Source of the DNA: Clostridiaceae bacterium
GTDB taxonomy: Bacteria > Bacillota > Clostridia > Acetivibrionales > DUMC01
Reading direction: 5' to 3'
Assembly: GCA_012840075.1 (NCBI GenBank)
Contig: DUMC01000135.1
Coordinates: 1 to 64,000, forward strand
DNA length: 64,000 bases
Below, one piece after another: positions 54,086-62,042 of the stretch. Below the pieces are notes generated by a model. That model searched no databases, was not told the DNA's origin, and worked only from the letters and a program-made list of their open reading frames with translations. The position numbers were made by a program, and so were the translations under genes. Within the stretch, counting starts at the first letter, position 1. Each line of letters starts with the position of its first letter.

Positions 54086-54577
54086 TTAAGCTTCTACCCT
54101 ATTAATAGCTTTGATACGGGTCCAAATAACACCGTTTCCTGCCCTTAATTCAAGAGATCTGCCAACATAATAATCGGTATTATTTATTAAAACTCCTGTA
54201 TCGGTGTAAATTGCTTCTGCTCTTACAGTTAGTACCATGGATACATACCCCGGTCTTGTAGTTTGACGTAAAACACCCTGGTCATCCACTCCGAAAACAA
54301 CCGAAGGTTTAACTTCCTTATCTATGACTTCACCAAATACGGTATTTTTAACGGAATCTTTCACTTTATCCCCAATGTTTATGGAATCTGCAACATATCC
54401 TGGTAAATCTTCATTATAGAATTGAATTTCTATTATCTCGGTTTTCTTAAATAAGGTAGTTGACGAACTGAGAAATTTATAGCCGACGCCTAAAATCCCC
54501 ATGATTAGCACGACAACTACAATAAAATCTACAATATTTACTTTGCCAAATAATCTTCCCTTTTCATCAATTAGCAT
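54086..54577 (-). CDS. DUF4330 domain protein
   Basis: A 163-residue protein with an N-terminal TM (about 15-35, VNIVDFIVVVVLIMGILGVG) and an extracytosolic beta-rich domain, matching the DUF4330 pattern MLIDEKGRLFGKVNIVD. Its function is unknown; it is repeatedly found beside polysaccharide genes, as here between the GT4 and O-antigen ligase genes. GAAAGGAAG lies before the ATG. The 54578-54762 gap has degenerate TTTAGTATT/TTTAGCATT repeats. Confidence 0.85.
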   Translation of the reverse strand: MLIDEKGRLFGKVNIVDFIVVVVLIMGILGVGYKFLSSSTTLFKKTEIIEIQFYNEDLPGYVADSINIGDKVKDSVKNTVFGEVIDKEVKPSVVFGVDDQGVLRQTTRPGYVSMVLTVRAEAIYTDTGVLINNTDYYVGRSLELRAGNGVIWTRIKAINRVEA

Positions 54578-54721
54578 AAAATTCTTCCTTTCTTTTTAGT
54601 ATTTTTCATTTTTTGTTAGATTTTCTTTAGCATTTTTTGTTAAGAATCCTTTTTAGTATTGACTGTTGGCGTTTCTTATTAGCATTTCTTAATTATTGGA
54701 TGCCGGCATTATTTATTACTT

Positions 54722-54764
54722 TTACTTAATTAACTTAATTTAAATTACTTAATTAACTTAATTT
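54722..54764 (-). repeat. 20-bp duplication at a gene end
   Basis: TTACTTAATTAACTTAATTT occurs exactly at 54722-54741 and at 54745-54764. The second copy contains two bases of the TAA stop (54765-54763) of the leftward glycosyltransferase gene. Confidence 0.85.
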
Positions 54765-55863
54765 ATACTTGCAAACTTTTTTCATATAAATTATATGTTT
54801 TATCGACAACTTTATCAAGATTAAAGAATTCATCAACAGCTTTATATGCATTCTCTTTGAATTTTCTATAAAGATTTTCATCTTCCATCAACTTCAATAT
54901 TCCTTTAGCCATGGATTCAGGATTATTATACTCAACAAGAAGTCCGCAATTTGTTATCGGATTGATAATATCAGAATTACCACCCATATTTGTTGCTACG
55001 ACCGGAAGTCCTGAAGCCAAAGCTTCAATTATAAGAAAGCTTAATGCCTCGTGCTCGGACGAATTTACATATAAGTCGCTTCCGGTATACAGGTTTTTCA
55101 TGTCACTCCTGAATCCAATGAAAATAATGTCATCCTGCAGTCCCAACTCAGCAACCTGCTTCTTAATATCATCAAGAAGAGGTCCGTCTCCTGCAAGAAC
55201 ACATTTGAATTTCCTATTTGTCATATCCTTAAGCAGTTTTATAGAATCCACAAGGTATTTATGCCCTTTATCATGAGCAAACCTTGAGGCACAAAGTATC
55301 ACAAATTCATCCCCGCCTATTTTTAACTCCTTCCTTAAAGTTGATTCTACGGGCTCTTTCCAGTATGCAACATCCACTCCGTTAAAAATAACTTCGATTA
55401 TGGAAGCTTTATTTCCATTTGAAATCAGCATATCCCTGCCTACATTGCATACGGCAATAATGCCGGAATTGAATTGAGTCATTAATCTATTAAAAAACTT
55501 TTGTATCCTGTTATTTGCCATAACAAAATGATTGGTATAAATTACCTTGATCCTGGGATTAAATATCTTGGAAAGGATTGCTATGTAGTTTTCCCTCAAG
55601 AACTGCGTGTGAATCAAATCTATACCCAATTTTTTACACAGTCGGCTTAATTCAAAAGCAGCTTTAACGTCGAAGGGATTTTTCATCTCAATTACAAAGG
55701 TTTCAACTCCGATATTTTTCAACCTTTCAACAAGCAAACCTTCCTCATTATAGGCAAAATATGCTTTAATCCTCTTATTATTTAACTTTTCTATGAGTGT
55801 ATATACGTATCTTTCAGTACCGGCTTTGCCTGCGTGGTTTAATAAGTATAATACCTTTATTAT
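54763..55863 (-). CDS. glycosyltransferase family 4, apparent ATA start
   Basis: A 366-residue GT-B glycosyltransferase if read from 55863. The N-terminal block KVLYLLNHAGKAGTERYVYT is the family GT4 opening and would be lost if the first standard start (TTG 55737) were used, which removes 42 residues. AGGAGG at 55876-55871 is 7 bases before ATA at 55863 (ATA ATA AAG), and no ATG, GTG or TTG is in frame between. The C-terminal EX7E-type region reads NSSEHEALSFLIIEALASG. Either a rare ATA start or an ATG to ATA mutation. It follows the acetyltransferase gene by 17 bases. Confidence 0.85.
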   Translation of the reverse strand: MIKVLYLLNHAGKAGTERYVYTLIEKLNNKRIKAYFAYNEEGLLVERLKNIGVETFVIEMKNPFDVKAAFELSRLCKKLGIDLIHTQFLRENYIAILSKIFNPRIKVIYTNHFVMANNRIQKFFNRLMTQFNSGIIAVCNVGRDMLISNGNKASIIEVIFNGVDVAYWKEPVESTLRKELKIGGDEFVILCASRFAHDKGHKYLVDSIKLLKDMTNRKFKCVLAGDGPLLDDIKKQVAELGLQDDIIFIGFRSDMKNLYTGSDLYVNSSEHEALSFLIIEALASGLPVVATNMGGNSDIINPITNCGLLVEYNNPESMAKGILKLMEDENLYRKFKENAYKAVDEFFNLDKVVDKTYNLYEKSLQV

Positions 55864-55880
55864 ACTACCACCTCCTTTAA

Positions 55881-56444
55881 TTAAGACTTTTCAAGCTTAT
55901 TACCATCTTCAGGCTTCCTTCCGTCTCTAAATTTTATTATCTTAGCAGGATTGCCTCCTACAACTGCATATTCGGGAACATCTTTTGTTACAACAGCACC
56001 TGCTCCTATTATAGCTCCTTTTCCTATTTTCCTCCCAGGTAAGATTATAACTCGGGCGCCTATCCAGACATCATCCCCTATCTCAACGGGAATTTTAGGT
56101 GCCGTTTGCAATCTCATAGGAATATCAAGCCTTGAGGTTTCATGATTTTGTGTGAAAATCATAACATCCGGTCCCATCATTACGTCATTACCTATTTTAA
56201 GCGGACCATATACTCTACAATTTAAACCAATCCCCGAATTATCCCCTATTTCAATATCCTTGCCTGAGCCGAAATAAGCACCATGTTCTATGTTAACATT
56301 CTTTCCCATGTATTTAAATATTCTTCGGCACAAGAAAGCTCTTATAGCCTTCGATCCTAAGCTATAAGGCATGTCCGAAGCAGGTAAATGCCTCGCTATC
56401 AAATAATATAAAGCAGTACATAAATAACGGATGATAGTTTTCAT
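55881..56444 (-). CDS. hexapeptide-repeat acetyltransferase
   Basis: A 187-residue left-handed beta-helix acyltransferase (WbbJ/maltose acetyltransferase-like) that would O-acetylate a sugar. Hexapeptide repeats run from ~45 to 165 ([20 protein letters not shown], then [39 protein letters not shown]), and the catalytic-type His is in [11 protein letters not shown]. First gene of the presumed leftward operon to the O-antigen ligase gene. GGGGTAA lies before the ATG. Confidence 0.92.
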   Translation of the reverse strand: MKTIIRYLCTALYYLIARHLPASDMPYSLGSKAIRAFLCRRIFKYMGKNVNIEHGAYFGSGKDIEIGDNSGIGLNCRVYGPLKIGNDVMMGPDVMIFTQNHETSRLDIPMRLQTAPKIPVEIGDDVWIGARVIILPGRKIGKGAIIGAGAVVTKDVPEYAVVGGNPAKIIKFRDGRKPEDGNKLEKS

Positions 56445-56679
56445 TGTTTGTTACCCCATTTACCTTATTTACTCTGTTATATGTGCGTTATTTGTACATA
56501 TACATGGCGCATTTTTGCACGTTTGTGCGTAAATAATATTAAATAATATTTAATAAATAATATTTAACTTATAAAGCATTTACCTCAATATAGCACATGT
56601 TATACTGTAACATATATGATATATTTTATACAAACCAATATGTTAAAGGCAAGGGGTTATTGCCTTAAATTCTTGTTAC

Positions 56680-56850
56680 ACAATATTTAGTCGCAAAATT
56701 AGCTACAAAATTAAGAAAGAAATCTATGTCTATGTTTTTGAAAATCATGATATAAAAGATTATACTGCCTATAAGGCTTCTGACATCTTGAAATCAGAGA
56801 CCTTTGAAGGTTTGGAAATTAGCCTTAAGGAGATATTTAGCGGTTATTAA
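56680..56850 (+). pseudogene. remnant of a Uma2-type nuclease gene
   Basis: From 56713 to the TAA at 56850 a 45-codon frame reads KEIYVYVFENHDIKDY then ASDILKSETFEGLEISLKEI, the C-terminal pattern of Uma2 (DUF820) proteins. There is no start codon, and the sequence before 56713 is not convincing, so the gene is truncated and dead. The remainder of 56445-56985 is AT-rich. Confidence 0.55.
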
Positions 56851-56986
56851 CAGTTAATTAACAGTTTATTAACTGTTTATTATTCATTAAATGTTTAAAA
56901 AAATAAAACGTCATCTAAAATAAAGATTCAGTTCTTACAAATAAAAGATCATTCTTGCTCTAATCCTTAAAAAGCAATAAAAAAGC

Positions 56987-57117
56987 AAAGGGGCGGCTCT
57001 CAAATAAGACGAAAGAACCGTCCCCCTGTCTACCAAACAAAGGGACGGTTCTCGAATGAGACGAGAGAACCGTCCCTTTGTCTATTGGAATGAGACGGGA
57101 GAACCGTCCCCCTGTCT
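56987..57117 (-). repeat. GGGACGGTTCT repeat cluster B
   Basis: On the minus strand GACAGGGGGACGGTTCTCCCGTC (57117-57095), GACAAAGGGACGGTTCTCTCGTC (57081-57059) and GACAGGGGGACGGTTCTTTCGTC (57030-57008) match the unit of 23872-23971. Two opposite-oriented units (around 57039-57053 and 56987-57010) let 57039-57053 pair with 57065-57079 over 15 bp. The array begins at the TAG stop of hsp20. Confidence 0.88.
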
Positions 57118-57595
57118 ATTGTATTTCAATTCTTCTGCTTCTCTTTTTGGCATCATCTGATTTAGGTAAATTAATTGTCAGGATACCATCTACATATTTA
57201 GCTGTTATTTCATCGTGCTTTACATCCGGTACGTAGAAACTTCTTCTGCAAGAGCCGTATCTTCTTTCTCTTCTGATATAATTATCTCTTTCTTCGTTCA
57301 CAATTTCGTCTTGCTCAACATATACATTCAAGACATCATCTCTTAAGTCCAGCTTTATATTTTCCTTTTTGACTCCCGGTATTTCAATGTCAATTACATA
57401 TTCCTTGTCAGTTTCTCTAATGTCTGCTTTCATGGGGCAGAATTCATTTCTCAGATAATTAATTCCTGATACAAACGGAGCCATTATTGTCTCAAATGGT
57501 TCATTGAAAAAATTATCAATAAAATTGTTTATATCTTCAAATGGATCCCTTCTCCTTAAACCGGAATTTCTTCTATACGGTGTTAAACCGAACAT
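57116..57595 (-). CDS. hsp20: Hsp20/alpha-crystallin small heat shock protein
   Basis: A 159-residue small heat-shock chaperone. The alpha-crystallin domain covers about 48-150 (IRETDKEYVIDIEIPGVKKENI, then VDGILTINLPK), preceded by MFGLTPYRRNSGLRRRDPFEDI. The frame opens at 57631, but AAGGAGGCGC lies before ATG 57595. A CtsR operator (57734-57750) overlies its promoter. The stop codon TAG is the first three bases of repeat cluster B. Confidence 0.96.
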   Translation of the reverse strand: MFGLTPYRRNSGLRRRDPFEDINNFIDNFFNEPFETIMAPFVSGINYLRNEFCPMKADIRETDKEYVIDIEIPGVKKENIKLDLRDDVLNVYVEQDEIVNEERDNYIRRERRYGSCRRSFYVPDVKHDEITAKYVDGILTINLPKSDDAKKRSRRIEIQ

Positions 57596-57733
57596 AAAAT
57601 GCGCCTCCTTAAAATTTTTTTGTAATATCATTTTGATATTACTTATGTACAGCTCCGTTTTCAGCTTAATTTATATATACGCTGTTGCCTGCTACATTGT
57701 CTGAATTTTTCAAATCCGGATCATCAATTTGTC

Positions 57734-57789
57734 TTTGACTTTCTTTGACCTTCTGATTTCTTTATATTATATTTTTTATAATAGTGCAA
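57734..57789 (-). promoter_or_regulatory. CtsR operator and promoter of hsp20
   Basis: On the minus strand GGTCAAA-GAA-AGTCAAA (57750-57734) matches the CtsR heptad repeat (A/G)GTCAAA-NAN-(A/G)GTCAAA. Just upstream TTGCAC (57789-57784), a 17-base spacer and TATAAA (57766-57761) form a promoter, so CtsR would block initiation. The leader to ATG 57595 is about 150 bases. The 57596-57940 gap contains nothing else notable; no CIRCE element is seen. Confidence 0.8.
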
Positions 57790-57940
57790 CATTGATTTTT
57801 ACCAAATAAATCATATTATACGATTATATCATTGATTATCAAGCTTTTTCTTACATTTTCGAACTATTTCTTATAATTTGAAAACAAATTCATCCTATTC
57901 CTTTTTCTTTTTTGTCTACACCATCTTGCCATTTTTGGTT

Positions 57941-59626
57941 TTACATCGTCCTCATCTTTTTTAAATAAAGTATGCGTAATTTTGTGATAAACCAGGAGTT
58001 TTCAAGACCTACCATTTTTATTATATCCATTATATTTATAGAACCTGTTACTATCATAAGAATACATCCTGCTGCAAAAGTGCCCATTATTGCTGATATA
58101 TTTAAGAGGAATTTATTATCTACAAAAATTGTGAAAAAGCTTTGTATATATTTACCGGATAAACACATTATAATGCATATAATCCCAGGCTTCACGATCC
58201 AGTTACGTAAATCTACAGCCATACCTGTTGTCTTGATTACCAAAGCCAGATCCAGTAAACATACAATTGTTGAACTTAAAATTATTGCCACTACATAACT
58301 TTTAATTCCATAAATAGGTAAGAGAAAATAAACGAAGGCAATTCTTATTAAATATCCAATAATTGCATTTCTTAGGATCTTGCCCTCTTTTCCAAGCCCG
58401 TTAAGTATGCCGTTTAAAGTTTGCTGCAAGTAGAAAAACAAGCAAGTAAAAGATAAAATAAATATTAAATCTCCAACATTATCCCTTCTGTAGATTAATC
58501 CGCTTATCTCATAAGGATACCCTATAAATATCGCCATAAAAAGAAAGCCCAAAACAAATGTTAATTGCATGGATTTTGTAATCCTGTAGTTTATGGCTCT
58601 GAAATTTTTAAGGGATAAAGCTTCAGATATAGCCGGTACCAGAGTTGTTGCCAGTGAGGAAGTCACCAATGCCGGAAAAGTAATAATCGGCATGGCCATT
58701 CCTGCCAGTTTTCCGTATAGTTCAACACTGTTCTGGTAATCCATTCCTCCATGCATAAGCCTAGCCGGTATCATTATTAACTCAATTGCAGACATTAGTG
58801 ACATGATGAGCCTATTTGCTGAAATTGGTGCCGCTATCTTAATTATTTCAATAATTATGCGTCTCTTCTTCATCAGCCCTCTTCTGTGTGTAGTTTTATA
58901 TGCTGTCTTATTCTCACTCTTCTTCCCTACTTTATTTCCTTCCTTTACTACAGATACTTTGAGTGCATTATTTCCATATGCTTTGATCTTTTGCACATTT
59001 ATCGCATACACAATTAGAAGAATCAACATATTAGCTATCTCGCCTAAAGCAAGGGAAGCAGTTGCCGCGGCACAAGCATATTCAAGCCCTCTGCTTGCAT
59101 ACTTACTTAACGCCAATAGCGTAAATGTTATTTTTACAGCTTGTTCCACTATTTGCGACCATGCAGTCGGAGTCACATTCTGCATTCCGTAAAAATATCC
59201 CTTTAAAACCGATGATACTGCAATCGCAGGTATGCAAGGAACTAAAAAAAGTATGGAATTATATGTTCGCCGGTCTTTTAAAAAGTTATTAACTATAAAA
59301 TCTATGTTTATGAATATGAGAAGGGAAACAAGAAGACCACTTAAGATAACAAGTATAATGCCGCATTTTGTAATACGGCTTATATTTACATAATGGCCTT
59401 TTGCCGTCTCCTGAGCCGTTAATCTGGATACGGCTATATTAAATCCTGACGTCAAAGTCATTATTATTAACGAATACACAGGTGCTACAAGCTGGAAAAG
59501 CCCCATACCTTCAGCACCTATTAGATTTGACAGGTATACTCTGTAAACAAATCCTACCAACCGGACAACCAGTCCGGAGATTATTAAAATAATTGCACCA
59601 CTTATAAAAGTTTTGTTTTTTTTCAT
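57941..59626 (-). CDS. SpoVB-like polysaccharide/lipid II flippase (MOP superfamily)
   Basis: A 561-residue membrane protein with about 14 TM segments. KTFISGAIILIISGLVVRLVGFVYRVYLSNLIGAEGMGL is the SpoVB/MurJ-like N-terminus (seen in parts such as GLFQLVAPVYSLI), and SGLIYRRDNVGDLIFILS a later hallmark. Likely moves lipid-linked wall precursors, possibly during sporulation. A basic insert (about residues 240-280, EGNKVGKKSENKTAYKT) sits in one loop. The frame opens at 59680; GAGG at 59635-59632 best fits ATG 59626. Confidence 0.88.
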   Translation of the reverse strand: MKKNKTFISGAIILIISGLVVRLVGFVYRVYLSNLIGAEGMGLFQLVAPVYSLIIMTLTSGFNIAVSRLTAQETAKGHYVNISRITKCGIILVILSGLLVSLLIFINIDFIVNNFLKDRRTYNSILFLVPCIPAIAVSSVLKGYFYGMQNVTPTAWSQIVEQAVKITFTLLALSKYASRGLEYACAAATASLALGEIANMLILLIVYAINVQKIKAYGNNALKVSVVKEGNKVGKKSENKTAYKTTHRRGLMKKRRIIIEIIKIAAPISANRLIMSLMSAIELIMIPARLMHGGMDYQNSVELYGKLAGMAMPIITFPALVTSSLATTLVPAISEALSLKNFRAINYRITKSMQLTFVLGFLFMAIFIGYPYEISGLIYRRDNVGDLIFILSFTCLFFYLQQTLNGILNGLGKEGKILRNAIIGYLIRIAFVYFLLPIYGIKSYVVAIILSSTIVCLLDLALVIKTTGMAVDLRNWIVKPGIICIIMCLSGKYIQSFFTIFVDNKFLLNISAIMGTFAAGCILMIVTGSINIMDIIKMVGLENSWFITKLRILYLKKMRTM

Positions 59627-59715
59627 CATGACCTCTCTCAAAAAAATTGTCATGATATTAATATTAATAAGTTGGTGCAATTATGACTAATTTAATGAAT
59701 TTTGGATTTATTGAG

Positions 59716-59731
59716 GTCAGGCTTGAATTTT
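59716..59731 (+). repeat. dispersed repeat, GTCAGGCTTGA family
   Basis: GTCAGGCTTGAATTTT, 15 of 16 bases identical with the copy at 12040-12025, in the gap between the SpoVB-like and thioesterase genes. Confidence 0.6.
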
Positions 59732-59739
59732 ATGAATTA

Positions 59740-60438
59740 TTAAGTCGTTTCCCTGCGTGCCAGGCGCTCTTCTCTTCTTATTTTTGCCTGCTCGTATTCA
59801 ATTTTTTCTTCTTCCGTCTCAGGTATCAGTTCAGGTACAGGAGTAGGTCTACCTTCATCATCCAAGGCCACGTAGGTTATATATGCTTTATTCGTTTGGA
59901 TAACAGCACCTGTCCTGTAGTTCTCAGCAAATACTTCCACTTTTACTTCCATGGACGTTCTACCAACCCAGGTCAATTTGGCTTTCAAAATAAGCAGTTC
60001 GCCACACCTTACAGGATGCCTGAAATCCAGGCTATCCAAAGCTACTGTTGCTACAACTCTGTTGGAGTGCCTTGATGCCGCCATTGCACCTGCTATATCT
60101 ATCCAATGCATAAGTCTTCCGCCAAGCAAGTTTCCTAAGATATTAGTATCATTAGGCAAAACAAGCTGAGTCATTTCAACTGCAGATTCCGACGGAGTCT
60201 TCTGCTTTTTAGGTGTAATGCTTTTATCATTTTGAATATTGTTTCCAGTCATTGAACACCTGTTTATTGCACAAAACCTATTATTACTTGCAATATTGTG
60301 GTTATTGACTATATTGTTAATAACATTACTGATTTTTTCCGTAGTATTGCCGACTTGTTCGACATTATTGTTATTTTGTTTTTCCTTTTTGCTGTTTTGT
60401 TCTGCACTATTGCCGATTTGTTCTACTCCATCATGCAT
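59740..60438 (-). CDS. hotdog-fold acyl-CoA thioesterase with Asn-rich extension
   Basis: A 232-residue protein whose last ~160 residues form a BACH/YkhA-type acyl-CoA thioesterase (LPNDTNILGNLLGGRLMHWID with the active Asn/Asp, ALDSLDFRHPVRCGE, VGRTSMEVKVEV). Residues 1-~62 are a hydrophilic Asn/Glu-rich extension with an internal repeat (VEQIGNSAEQ and VEQVGNTTEK). The ATG at 60438 overlaps the yprB-like stop by 8 bases and has GGGGAAG upstream; an alternative ATG at 60252, with AGGTG 4 bases before, would remove the extension. Confidence 0.9.
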   Translation of the reverse strand: MHDGVEQIGNSAEQNSKKEKQNNNNVEQVGNTTEKISNVINNIVNNHNIASNNRFCAINRCSMTGNNIQNDKSITPKKQKTPSESAVEMTQLVLPNDTNILGNLLGGRLMHWIDIAGAMAASRHSNRVVATVALDSLDFRHPVRCGELLILKAKLTWVGRTSMEVKVEVFAENYRTGAVIQTNKAYITYVALDDEGRPTPVPELIPETEEEKIEYEQAKIRREERLARRETT

Positions 60439-61756
60439 TTTTCATCTTCCCCGCCTTTGCCCTTAGTCTATTTAAGCGTTTTTTCAAATCATCCTTATAT
60501 ATGCTATTATTAATACCCATTTTATAAGAAATTTGAAACGCTTTTTCCGTAATTTCCAATGCCTTTGCTACGTTTTTTTCCTTATGCTCGTAGTATTTGG
60601 CTAATTCAATCATGGCAAACAAATTAAAAGTGCCATCTTGCTCAAGCACTCTATTCCAATGTTCAACGGCTTTATCATACTCTCCTTTTCTTTTGTAAAG
60701 TTGGGTTAATTTCTTTAATGCTGCATCTCTTACTCTCTTATTATCTGATTGCACACATTTTTCCATACATTCTATGAAATTATCACTTTCCCCGCAAGCT
60801 TCGAAAATCCTGCTCAATCCTAGAAGTTCTTGCCCATCTTCTGCATTTTCTATTGGACTCTGCAGCAATTCGTTGATTTTTAAGAGCAGTGATACCATTG
60901 ACAGAATATCCTGTTCATTATGCTTAATTACTCTTTTTATTTCTCTCGCATCTCTGTCCATAAGATATTTAAAATATATGGAAGGAATCATCGAGCCCGG
61001 TATGTCATCAATCCTGAATTCTCCAAGGATATTTTCTTCAAGTGAAGAAAGAGAGCAGCTTTCCAGTTTGAATTTCCATATTTTCCTTGCAGGGAATAAA
61101 AGGTCGATGTGTATAAAATCTTCTAATGGTACTTTTAACCTATTGAAAATATACCTGGTTTGAAGCAAATTCCAGTCGAATGCTTTTCCATTGAAGGTCA
61201 CAATACCTTTACATGAAGCTAAAAGTTCGGATAACGCTTCTAACATGGCAATCTCTTCATCATAATCACGCATAAAATACTGTCTAACTACAAATGAATC
61301 TTCAGTAAAGAAGCCTGTTCCTGCAAGAAAAACAACTGTCCCTGTACCGCCTGATAAACCGGTTGTTTCAGTGTCTAAGAAAATGAGGTCTTGAATAGTA
61401 ATTTCTGAGGGCTTAACAGAACATATATCAATAAACATATTGGAAGTTTCAGAAGATATACCTATATCGAAAGTATCAGAAGATATACCCGGACAAATCC
61501 TTTTTAAAGAATCTTTGGTGACGGTTAAAGCTTCCCCTAAGGCATATCCCCCGTATATATAAGTTAACGGGAATCTTTTTTCCATTATAAAGCAGGAATA
61601 TCCCGATGAAGCACTTTCATAACCGTCCATTATATTATGAATCTCGTATTTGTCATACTGGGACGGTATTCTTGAAGGTTTTTGGATATTATTTTCTGTC
61701 TGTTCTACATATAATTTTAATCTACTTACTATGTCTCTTTTTGCATCCTTTTCCAT
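60431..61756 (-). CDS. RNase H-like exonuclease domain protein with TPR tail (YprB-like)
   Basis: A 441-residue protein. Residues ~120-300 hold a DnaQ/RNase H-like exonuclease fold: LIFLDTETTGLSGGTG (DxE motif), VTFNGKAFDWNLLQTR, and IKRVIKHNEQDILSMVSLL with the late Asp. The C-terminal ~130 residues are tetratricopeptide-like helices (GEYDKAVEHWNRVLEQDG, VAKALEITEKAFQI). Similar to B. subtilis YprB; role unknown. The ATG at 61756 has GAAGGGATG well upstream. The gene is coupled to the thioesterase gene. The 61757-62042 gap is AT-rich without further features. Confidence 0.87.
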   Translation of the reverse strand: MEKDAKRDIVSRLKLYVEQTENNIQKPSRIPSQYDKYEIHNIMDGYESASSGYSCFIMEKRFPLTYIYGGYALGEALTVTKDSLKRICPGISSDTFDIGISSETSNMFIDICSVKPSEITIQDLIFLDTETTGLSGGTGTVVFLAGTGFFTEDSFVVRQYFMRDYDEEIAMLEALSELLASCKGIVTFNGKAFDWNLLQTRYIFNRLKVPLEDFIHIDLLFPARKIWKFKLESCSLSSLEENILGEFRIDDIPGSMIPSIYFKYLMDRDAREIKRVIKHNEQDILSMVSLLLKINELLQSPIENAEDGQELLGLSRIFEACGESDNFIECMEKCVQSDNKRVRDAALKKLTQLYKRKGEYDKAVEHWNRVLEQDGTFNLFAMIELAKYYEHKEKNVAKALEITEKAFQISYKMGINNSIYKDDLKKRLNRLRAKAGKMKNA

Positions 61757-62042
61757 GAGGATTTATAACATCCCTTCTTGTTAGGATTTACAATATCCCT
61801 TGTGTTCTGTTTTCAAAAGCCTTCATTCGCTGCCTAGGATATCAATTATCTCGTACTATTAAATCAATTATATCAACTAAATTAATTGTATCAATTATTT
61901 TATTATCACTAGCTTGCATTTTTTATGAAGAAATATTTGCCAAGAGACATAAGTGGTAATATTTTCGTCGATATTTTCTTCTTTATAATAAATGTATCCT
62001 CTTCTCAGATCAACTATTATTTATATTATACTTTCCGATCAA

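Noticed and set aside
57596-57940. Search for a CIRCE element upstream of hsp20
   Set aside because: No TTAGCACTC-N9-GAGTGCTAA inverted repeat is present; the CtsR box explains the heat-shock control instead.
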